Shown here in pieces: positions 27,786-36,025 of a stretch of DNA of 64,000 nucleotides. The translations under genes were made by a program, and so were the position numbers. Numbering within the stretch: position 1 is the first letter of the stretch; the number at the start of each line of letters is the position of its first letter. The notes under the pieces were generated by a model that was not told the origin of the DNA, did not search any database, and saw nothing but the letters and a program-made list of their open reading frames with translations. This DNA comes from 66-474 sp051961995 (lineage in GTDB: Bacteria > Pseudomonadota > Gammaproteobacteria > Xanthomonadales > Rhodanobacteraceae). The stretch lies in contig JBQCCR010000030.1 of the NCBI GenBank assembly GCA_051961995.1, forward strand, positions 1 to 64,000, given 5' to 3'.

Positions 27786-28685
27786 TTATTCGTAACCGAG
27801 TTGCCTCAAGGCCGCCTCGTCATCCGACCAGCCTTCGCGCACTTTGACCCACAGGCGCAGATAGGCGCGGCGGTCCAGCAGCCTCTCGATGCTGCGTCGC
27901 GCGGCGCTGCCGATCTTCTTCAAGCGCTCGCCGCCGGTGCCGATCACGATTGCCTTCTGGCCTTCGCGTTCCACCCAGATCACCGCGGCAATTTCGGCCA
28001 GGCCGTCCTCGCGATCCTTGAACGATTCGATCTCGACCGTGGTTGCGTACGGCAATTCCTCGCCAAGCTGGCGCATCAGCTGCTCACGGATCAGTTCGGC
28101 GCAGAGGAACCGTTCGCTGCGGTCGGTGAAGGTGTCGGCGCCGAACGCCGGTTCGCGTTGCGGCAACCGCGCGAGGATGCCCTGCTCAAGCGCCGCGATG
28201 CCTTCGTTGCGTTGCGCGCTGAGCCAGAACACTTCGTCGAAGGCGTGTTGCCTGCACAGCTTTTCCACGAAGGGCAGCAGCGTGGACTTCTCGCGCACGC
28301 GATCGAGTTTGTTGAGCGCCAGCAAGCGAGGCAGCTCGCGTCCGGGCAGCGCGGCGTACACGCTTTCGTCCTCGTCGGTCCAGCGGCCGGCCTCGATCAC
28401 CTGCACGGCGAGATCGGCTTCCGCAACCGCCGCATGCACGGCGCGATTGAGGCTGCGGTTCATCGCGCGCTTCACCTGCCGGTGCATACCGGGTGTGTCG
28501 AGATAGAGGATCTGGCCTTCGGGTTTGGTGACCACACCAAGGATGCGGTGCCGCGTGGTGTGCGGGCGCGGTGTCACGATGGACAGGCGTTCGCCGACCA
28601 GTGCGTTCAGCAGCGTCGACTTGCCGACATTCGGCCGGCCCACGATCGCGACCAGGCCGCAGTGAAAAGTGTCTTCGGCTGACAT
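27786..28685 (-). CDS. era: GTPase Era
   Basis: Era is an essential GTPase for 30S assembly that binds the 3' end of 16S rRNA. The 299-residue protein has G1 GRPNVGKS (16-23), G3 DTPG, G4 NKLD and the C-terminal KH domain (IWVEREGQKAIVIGTGGERLKKIGSAARRSIERLL). 197 bp separate it from rnc, wider than in many genomes; a repeat and a strong hairpin lie in that gap. Confidence 0.97.
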   Translation of the reverse strand: MSAEDTFHCGLVAIVGRPNVGKSTLLNALVGERLSIVTPRPHTTRHRILGVVTKPEGQILYLDTPGMHRQVKRAMNRSLNRAVHAAVAEADLAVQVIEAGRWTDEDESVYAALPGRELPRLLALNKLDRVREKSTLLPFVEKLCRQHAFDEVFWLSAQRNEGIAALEQGILARLPQREPAFGADTFTDRSERFLCAELIREQLMRQLGEELPYATTVEIESFKDREDGLAEIAAVIWVEREGQKAIVIGTGGERLKKIGSAARRSIERLLDRRAYLRLWVKVREGWSDDEAALRQLGYE

Positions 28686-28700
28686 TCGCTATCCGGAAGT

Positions 28701-28751
28701 GGTTTCAAAGCGTAGCGAGCGAAGGCAGGTTGCGCGTCGCCGGAGCGCAGG
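28701..28751. repeat. Dispersed repeat, copy A
   Basis: GGTTTCAAAGCGTAGCGAGC through GCGCAGG matches bases 61430-61481 at about 50 of 52 positions, the differences being one inserted base and one substitution. Both copies lie between co-directional genes. Copy A has only the left half of the longer element at 61.4 kb. Confidence 0.85.
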
Positions 28752-28757
28752 TCGAAA

Positions 28758-28801
28758 CTTTTGCGCTTACGCGATGCCTTGAATGGCATCGCGTGCAAAA
28801 G
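28758..28801 (-). promoter_or_regulatory. Long hairpin between rnc and era
   Basis: Inner stem GCGATGCC/GGCATCGC with loop TTGAAT, outer stem CTTTTGC/GCAAAAG across a small asymmetric internal loop. No T-run follows on either strand, so it is not a normal terminator. In the rnc-era transcript it would be double-stranded RNA, a shape RNase III can cut (inference). Confidence 0.6.
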
Positions 28802-28882
28802 GTTCGGGTGAGGCATGGATGCCGATCGGACAACTTACCATGGATGGTTGCTTGCGCGTACTGGAGCGAGGCGGAACTTCCT

Positions 28883-29539
28883 TCAGGCGCCACCTGAACC
28901 GGTCAGCGCATCCAGCGCCGATTCCGCGGCAACCTGTTCGGCTGCGCGCCGGCTGCTGCCGCTGCCTTCGAAACGCGCCGGCTCCGGCTCGCTCAGCACG
29001 CAGGCAACATCGAAGGTGCGCGCGTGCTCCTCGCCGTGGCTGGCCAGCAATTCATAATGCGGCAGAGGATAGCCCTGCGCCTGCAGCCATTCCTGCAAAC
29101 GCGTCTTGGCATCCTTCTGCGCCGGCTCGCCGGCGTTCACGCCCTCGGCAAACATGTCGCGCAGCAGCGTGCGGCAGGCATCATATCCGCCGTCCAGATA
29201 CACCGCCGCGACCACCGCCTCGAAGGCATCGGCAAGAATGGAATCGCGCCGGAACCCGCCGCTCTTCAATTCGCCGGGACCGAGCAGCAGGTCGTCGCCC
29301 AAACCGATCCCGCGTGCGCGTTCGGCCAATGCAGTGCCGCTGACCAGGCTCGCGCGCAGCCGCGACAGTTCGCCTTCGTCGGCGCGCGGGTGTGCTTCAA
29401 ACAGCATCTCGGCGACCGCGAGGTTGACCAGCGCGTCGCCGAGGAATTCGAGCCGCTCGTTGTTGGGGCGGCCATGGCTGCGGTGGGTTAGTGCCAGCCG
29501 CAGCAGCTCCGGATTGCGAAAGCCGTGCGCGAGTTTCAC
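28883..29539 (-). CDS. rnc: Ribonuclease III
   Basis: RNase III cleaves double-stranded RNA in rRNA and mRNA maturation. The 218-residue protein has the catalytic signature NERLEFLGDALVN, second acidic site DAFEAVVAAVYLDGG and a C-terminal dsRNA-binding domain (KTRLQEWLQAQGYPLPHYELL ... RRAAEQVAAESALDAL). GTG 29539 overlaps the DUF4845 stop by 4 nt (GTGA), indicating coupling. Confidence 0.96.
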   Translation of the reverse strand: MKLAHGFRNPELLRLALTHRSHGRPNNERLEFLGDALVNLAVAEMLFEAHPRADEGELSRLRASLVSGTALAERARGIGLGDDLLLGPGELKSGGFRRDSILADAFEAVVAAVYLDGGYDACRTLLRDMFAEGVNAGEPAQKDAKTRLQEWLQAQGYPLPHYELLASHGEEHARTFDVACVLSEPEPARFEGSGSSRRAAEQVAAESALDALTGSGGA

Positions 29540-29919
29540 GCGCCGGTGGTGCCGCCATCCAGCGACACGGTCTTGTCGAAGTGCAACAGGAAATCGATGT
29601 TGTAGACGAACGGCACATCCTTGTCGTACTTCACCTGCAGCGTGCCGCCGCCGGGGCCGTTCTTGATCGTGATGTTCTGCGCCGAGAAGGTCTTGTCGTC
29701 CACGTACTGGAAGCTGCCCTTGAAGGCGAGGTCCCGCTGAATTTGCCCTGGCGACTTGGAGGCAAGGTCCGGCTCGGAGGCGACGGCCTTCATCGCCTTC
29801 ACCACGCCCATGTACTCGACGTACGCGGGCACCAGCTTCATCGCCATGTACGCGAAGAATCCGGCGATGGCCAGGACAAACACGAACCCGATCAGGGTGA
29901 TGCCTTGCTGCTTTTTCAT
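29536..29919 (-). CDS. DUF4845 membrane-anchored protein
   Basis: A 127-residue protein with an N-terminal pilin-like segment (MKKQQGITLIGFVFVLAIAGFFAYMAMKLVPAYVEY), a type III/IV-pilin style leader with no obvious G/F cleavage site, and a small soluble domain (VDDKTFSAQNITIKNGPGG...). It matches DUF4845, found between lepB and rnc in many beta- and gammaproteobacteria. Function unknown. ATG 29919 precedes the hydrophobic segment. Confidence 0.85.
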   Translation of the reverse strand: MKKQQGITLIGFVFVLAIAGFFAYMAMKLVPAYVEYMGVVKAMKAVASEPDLASKSPGQIQRDLAFKGSFQYVDDKTFSAQNITIKNGPGGGTLQVKYDKDVPFVYNIDFLLHFDKTVSLDGGTTGA

Positions 29920-30009
29920 GGGAGAGCCCCTGCAACGAAACCGACGGCGCGAGTCTAGCAGTTCGCTTTGCCAGTGGAATGCGGGCAAGTGCGCATTCGC
30001 GCGGCAGTC

Positions 30010-30046
30010 GCAGCCCGGATGGAGCGAAGCGGAATCCGGGGGCTGC
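30010..30046. repeat. Palindromic intergenic element
   Basis: GCAGCCCGGAT and ATCCGGGGGCTGC pair around GGAGCGAAGCGGA with a 2-nt bulge. The CCCGGATGGAGCGAAGCGGAATCCGGG form is a type seen scattered in proteobacterial intergenic regions. It lies between lepB and the DUF4845 gene without a T-run. Confidence 0.55.
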
Positions 30047-30096
30047 TTCCCGGCGCGGCGCGGCGCGCCGCCCGGCCCACGCCAGGTCGTTCGACC

Positions 30097-30960
30097 CTAG
30101 TGGAGAATGGTGCCGATGCGCTTCAAATCTGCCAGGCTGAACCAGATCAGGAACGCCTTGCCACGCAGGTCGGCTTCCGGCACCGGCCCCCAGAAGCGGC
30201 TGTCGGAGCTGTTGTCGCGGTTGTCGCCCATCGCGAAGTAGTAGCCTTTCGGCACCGTCCACGTGCCTTCGGTCTGCGGCGCGCGCATGAACGGCGGCAG
30301 CACGATCACCTTGTGGACCACCTTGCCGACGCTTTCGGTGTGCTCGATGCCGCCGGCCTGCGCGGTCTTGACGCTTTCCGGATCGGTGTCGGTGATGGGC
30401 CCCAGGTAGCTCTGCGGCAACGGCTTGCCGTTCACGAATACCTGCTCGTCGTGCACGCTGATGGTGTCGCCCGGCAGGCCGATGATGCGCTTGATGTAAT
30501 CCTCTTTCGGATTCGGCGGATACTTGAATACCGCGATGTCGCCGCGGTGCGGCTCGCCGATGCCGACGATCTTGGTGTCGGTCACCGGCAGGCGAAGACC
30601 GTAGGCAAACTTGTTGACCAGCACGAAATCGCCGACCAGCAGGGTCGGCATCATCGAACCGGAAGGGATCCGGAACGGCTCGATCAGGAAGGTCCGGAAC
30701 AGCAGCACGGCCAGGATGACGGGGAAGAACGAGCGCGCGTAATCCACCAGCATCGGCTCGTGCGGCAATTTGCCGTCGGCCGCCGCGCGCTCGATCCGCA
30801 GGCGCCTGAAGAACAGGCGATCAATGACCCAGATCACGAAGAATGCGCCGGTCATCAGCACCAGCGCCAGCGCGAAATCGGAAGTGATGTACCAGAAGTA
30901 CAGACACACGCCGACAATGGCGATCAGCAAGATCATTCCCCAGGTGTCTTTATTCACCAT
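30097..30960 (-). CDS. lepB: Signal peptidase I
   Basis: LepB cleaves signal peptides at the outer face of the inner membrane. The 287-residue protein has two N-terminal membrane segments (about 8-25, 30-48), a third hydrophobic stretch at 78-92, catalytic S102 in PSGSMMPTL, Lys general base K157 in DYIKRIIGLPGD, and the box E region YYFAMGDNRDNSSDSR. Downstream of lepA, as in the conserved cluster. Confidence 0.96.
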   Translation of the reverse strand: MVNKDTWGMILLIAIVGVCLYFWYITSDFALALVLMTGAFFVIWVIDRLFFRRLRIERAAADGKLPHEPMLVDYARSFFPVILAVLLFRTFLIEPFRIPSGSMMPTLLVGDFVLVNKFAYGLRLPVTDTKIVGIGEPHRGDIAVFKYPPNPKEDYIKRIIGLPGDTISVHDEQVFVNGKPLPQSYLGPITDTDPESVKTAQAGGIEHTESVGKVVHKVIVLPPFMRAPQTEGTWTVPKGYYFAMGDNRDNSSDSRFWGPVPEADLRGKAFLIWFSLADLKRIGTILH

Positions 30961-31102
30961 GCCGCTCCTTCTCGAATGGAATGCCGGCCCGCTTTCAACG
31001 GTAAGGCGCCCGACGCTCCCGCACCGTCACAACCCCCGCCGAAGTCGTTGCGCGACTTCGACTGCCGCACTCGAGGGGCGAAGCCGGGTGCGTGGAGGAC
31101 TT

Positions 31103-32893
<1,791 letters not shown>

Positions 32894-32974
32894 GAGGCGT
32901 CTGGCACCACACCGCGGCGCGGTGCAAACGCGGGATTATCGCATGGAACGGCGGTCCGCTCGCCGGCAACAGCC

Positions 32975-33026
32975 GCCTGCAAGCAAGCTCCTATGACAGC
33001 CGCTTCGTAGGAGCCTGCTTGCAGGC
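32975..33026. repeat. Inverted repeat between mucD and lepA
   Basis: GCCTGCAAGCAAGCTCCTA (32975-32993) and TAGGAGCCTGCTTGCAGGC (33008-33026) pair at 18 of 19 positions around a 14-nt loop. It begins 7 bp past the mucD stop. There is no T-run; similar TAGGAGC-type palindromes are frequent in Pseudomonas and Xanthomonas relatives. Confidence 0.75.
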
Positions 33027-33033
33027 GATGAGC

Positions 33034-34467
33034 CTATTTCTTGGGCACCGTGATCGCCACGAACCGGCTGGCCCCGTCGCGGGAGATCAGCAGCAGCACG
33101 GTGGCACCCGGCTTCACGCCGGCGGTCGCGGATTTGAATTGCGCAGCACTGTTCACGGGCTTGCTGCCCACGCGCAGGATCACGTCGCCCGGTTGCAGCC
33201 CAGCCTGCTCGGCCGCGCCGGTCACGTCGCTGATGACCACCCCGCCTTTTTCCTTCAGGCCGAGCTGCTGACGCATGTCAGGCGTGATCGTCTGCACGGC
33301 CAGGCCCAGCGCCCCGCCGGCACGTTCCGGCGTGCCGGCAGAAGCGGTGTTGCCGTTCTGCTCGCGCGGCAGTTCGCCGACCTTGATCCTGACGTTCATC
33401 AGCTTGCCGTCGCGGGAAATCTGCAACGTGGCTTCCGAACCCGGCGTGGTGGCGCCCACCAGCGGCGGCAGGTCGGCCGCGGTGTCCACCGGATGGCCGT
33501 CATAGGCGAGGATCACGTCGCCGACCTTTACGCCGGCCTTGTCGGCGCCGCTGCCCGGCGTGACATCGGCCACCAGCGCACCGCGCGGGCTGGACAGCTT
33601 CAGGTTCTGCGCCTTGGCGATCTCCGCGGTGACGTCCTGGATCTGCACGCCGATCATGCCGCGCGTGACATACCCCTTGGCCTTGAGCTGCTGCACCGCG
33701 TTCATCGCGATATCAATCGGGATCGAGAACGAGATGCCCTGGTAGCCGCCGGTGCTGGAGAAGATCTGCGAATTGATGCCGACCACCTGTCCGTCCAGAT
33801 TGAACAGCGGGCCGCCGGAATTGCCCCGGTTGATCGGCACGTCGGTCTGGATGAAGGGAACGTATTGCTGATCGGCGGCGCCGAAGGTGCGGCCGATCGC
33901 GCTGACAACGCCCTGCGTCACCGAATGATCGAAGCCGAACGGCGAACCGATCGCGACCACCCACTGGCCGGGCTTGAGCGTGTGCGAATCGCCGATGTTC
34001 ACCACCGGCAGGTCCTTCGCATTGACCTTCAGCAGCGCGATGTCGTACTGCGGGTCGGTGCCGATCACTTTTGCGGTCAATTCGCGACGATCGGACAAGC
34101 GCACCGTGATGGTGTCGGCGTGCTCGACGACATGGTTGTTGGTGAGGATGTAGCCGTCAGCCGAAATGATGAAGCCCGAGCCCAGCGATTCGGCGCCCTG
34201 ATCCGGTCCATTGTCCTGCGGCGGCACGGGGATGCCGAAGAACTTGCGGAAGATGTCCGGCATCTGCTGGTCGTCGGGCAGGCCGGTATCCGGGCCACCG
34301 CTCAACTCGCTGGCATGGTCGTAATGCGCGCGCACGTTCACCACCGCCGGGCCGTACTTCTGCACGATGCCGGTGAAGTCGGGAAGATCGGAGGTTGCGG
34401 CCAGCGTGGCCGTCGAGAACAGCAGCAGGACGAAAACGGCAAACGTCTGCCTTGCTCGTTGCAGCAT
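33034..34467 (-). CDS. mucD: Periplasmic serine protease/chaperone MucD (DegP/DegQ family)
   Basis: A 477-residue HtrA-type protease that degrades misfolded periplasmic protein. Signal peptide 1-23 (VFVLLLFSTATLA), trypsin-like domain with triad H112 (TNNHVVEH), D142 (YDIALLKV) and S217 (NRGNSGGPL), and two PDZ domains (about 265-345, 375-470). Start ATG 34467 has GAGGAG 8 nt upstream. It follows the sigma-E and anti-sigma genes as in the Pseudomonas algU-muc cluster, so membership in the sigma-E regulon is likely; a 177-bp gap separates it from the anti-sigma gene. Confidence 0.92.
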   Translation of the reverse strand: MLQRARQTFAVFVLLLFSTATLAATSDLPDFTGIVQKYGPAVVNVRAHYDHASELSGGPDTGLPDDQQMPDIFRKFFGIPVPPQDNGPDQGAESLGSGFIISADGYILTNNHVVEHADTITVRLSDRRELTAKVIGTDPQYDIALLKVNAKDLPVVNIGDSHTLKPGQWVVAIGSPFGFDHSVTQGVVSAIGRTFGAADQQYVPFIQTDVPINRGNSGGPLFNLDGQVVGINSQIFSSTGGYQGISFSIPIDIAMNAVQQLKAKGYVTRGMIGVQIQDVTAEIAKAQNLKLSSPRGALVADVTPGSGADKAGVKVGDVILAYDGHPVDTAADLPPLVGATTPGSEATLQISRDGKLMNVRIKVGELPREQNGNTASAGTPERAGGALGLAVQTITPDMRQQLGLKEKGGVVISDVTGAAEQAGLQPGDVILRVGSKPVNSAAQFKSATAGVKPGATVLLLISRDGASRFVAITVPKK

Positions 34468-34644
34468 GACGGGACTCCTCGGTGGTTTGAAATTCGGGTC
34501 GTTGACGCTGTGCCAAATGAGCCGCGCTGCTTCCGCAGCAGCCGCCCGAAGTTGCGCGCCGCAGCGCACACGGCCACTCTTTTTGGCAAGCGCGCCGTCA
34601 GCGCGCCGTATACACACGCCACGGTACGCGGCGCCGCGCGGGAA

Positions 34645-35334
34645 TCAATGCTGCGGCGGCTGCGCTGCCATGTCGCGATCAGGCATCAGCAGAATCATGT
34701 AAGGCGGATTGCCGGTCCGGTCCGGATCGCGCATCTGCATCGGCACAGCATCCGGCGCATAGGCCGCCTGCTGGAGATAGCCCGATTGCAGCAAACCACC
34801 GCTGAACGCAGTGTTGGCCGCGGGGCGAGCGGCGAGGAACATCGGCTGGCGATTGGCGAGCCACGGCAACGGCGCGGACTCGCGCTTCGCGGAAACGGGC
34901 GCCGCGGCGATCATTCCGGTACGCGTGGCGGCCGCACGTTCGGGAGCAGCGGCAAGGGTGGTTTCGGTGGAAGTCGTCTGCGGAACCGAGAGGATCAACG
35001 CCGCAGCAGCGACACTGGCGGCGATCGCACCGCCGCCGAGGTAGCGCGCCCAATGGCGGCGCGCTTGCTGCGGGCGCGCCTGCACGGCCTGCAGCACGCG
35101 CGCGGCGAAAAGGTCTTCATCCTTCGAGCCGGCGTTTGCACGCCGCACGGGATCGGCGGGCGCATCATCGCGCGCACCGCCGAGGCAGGCACGGATCAGA
35201 TGCCAGCGCGACCAGACCCGCGCCAGTTCCGGTTCGTGTTCCATCCGGCGCAGCAGGAAGCGCGCGGGCTCCGCGCCCAATTCGTCATCCATCAAGGCGG
35301 AGAGGTCTTCGCGGCTGGTCGGGTCCATGTTCAT
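34645..35334 (-). CDS. rseA: Anti-sigma-E factor (RseA/MucA type)
   Basis: A 229-residue inner-membrane protein. The N-terminal sigma-binding domain (REDLSALMDDELGAEPARFLLRRMEHEPELARVWSRWHLIRACL, 8-55) is typical of RseA. One membrane segment (about 97-117, LGGGAIAASVAAAALILSV) is followed by an Ala/Pro-rich periplasmic tail without recognisable RseB-binding sequence. It would hold RpoE until cleaved by site-1/site-2 proteases. ATG 35334 overlaps the rpoE stop (ATGA). Confidence 0.88.
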   Translation of the reverse strand: MNMDPTSREDLSALMDDELGAEPARFLLRRMEHEPELARVWSRWHLIRACLGGARDDAPADPVRRANAGSKDEDLFAARVLQAVQARPQQARRHWARYLGGGAIAASVAAAALILSVPQTTSTETTLAAAPERAAATRTGMIAAAPVSAKRESAPLPWLANRQPMFLAARPAANTAFSGGLLQSGYLQQAAYAPDAVPMQMRDPDRTGNPPYMILLMPDRDMAAQPPQH

Positions 35335-35927
35335 CGTTCCTTATCATCTTCCGCCGAGAGCAGCGGGCGCAACTGGATATCTATTGCCTCGCGCGCGCGG
35401 AAAATCCGCGAGCGTACCGTGCCGATCGGGCAGTCCATCCTCTCGGCGATCTCCTCGTAGGATAGGCCATCCACTTCGCGGAGCGTGATCGCCACGCGCA
35501 GTTCCTCCGGCAAGGCTTCGACCGTTTCGAACACGGTTCGTTCAATTTCATGGCGAGCCAATTCGCGCTCGGGGGTGGCCTCGTCGCGCAGGCGCGCGCC
35601 GGCCTCGATCTGCACGGCCGTATCTGCGTCCAGATCGTCCGCCGGCGGACGGCGGCCCTGGGCGACCAGATGGTTCTTGGCGGTGTTCACGGCAATCTTG
35701 TACATCCACGTATAGAACGCGCTCTCGCCACGGAAGGCCGGCAGCGCGCGCCACGCGCGCACGAATGCCTCCTGGGCCACGTCCTCGCATTCGCTCCAGT
35801 CATGCACGTAACGCGAGATCAATCCGAGGATCTTGTGCCGGTACTTGCGCACCAGCAGATCGAATGCCCGGACATCACCCTTGCGCACACGCTCGACGAG
35901 CGCACGATCGGTCTCGACTTCGCCCAT
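35331..35927 (-). CDS. rpoE: RNA polymerase sigma-E factor (AlgU/RpoE)
   Basis: A 198-residue ECF sigma factor for envelope stress. Region 2 (FDLLVRKYRHKILGLISRYVHDWSECEDVAQEAFVRAWRALPAF...FYTWMYKIAVNTAKNHL) and region 4 (ALPEELRVAITLREVDGLSYEEIAERMDCPIGTVRSRIFRAREAI) are complete. ATG 35927 begins at the family start; the ATG at 35993 lies in promoter DNA. A sigma-E-like promoter lies 44 bp upstream, fitting autoregulation. Confidence 0.95.
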   Translation of the reverse strand: MGEVETDRALVERVRKGDVRAFDLLVRKYRHKILGLISRYVHDWSECEDVAQEAFVRAWRALPAFRGESAFYTWMYKIAVNTAKNHLVAQGRRPPADDLDADTAVQIEAGARLRDEATPERELARHEIERTVFETVEALPEELRVAITLREVDGLSYEEIAERMDCPIGTVRSRIFRAREAIDIQLRPLLSAEDDKER

Positions 35928-35970
35928 CCGGGCCGTACTCCTCCGGCGCCGAACGCATGCGCGACGCCCC

Positions 35971-35998
35971 TTGTGACTGCGCGTTTCGCGCAAAGTTC
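35971..35998 (-). promoter_or_regulatory. Sigma-E-type promoter of rpoE
   Basis: The minus strand reads TGAACTT, 16 bp, GTCACAA. The -35 GAACTT (35993-35998) is a full match to the RpoE/AlgU core; the -10 TCACAA (35971-35976) is a partial match to TCTGA. Placement about 45-70 bp before the rpoE ATG fits autoregulation. Confidence 0.6.
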
Positions 35999-36025
35999 AC
36001 AAGTTTGGGGCGGCGCAGCGCGCGG

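Noticed and set aside
33019..35460. 813-codon frame opposite mucD and rseA
   Set aside because: Spans two well-supported genes and a promoter gap on the other strand; no motif of its own.
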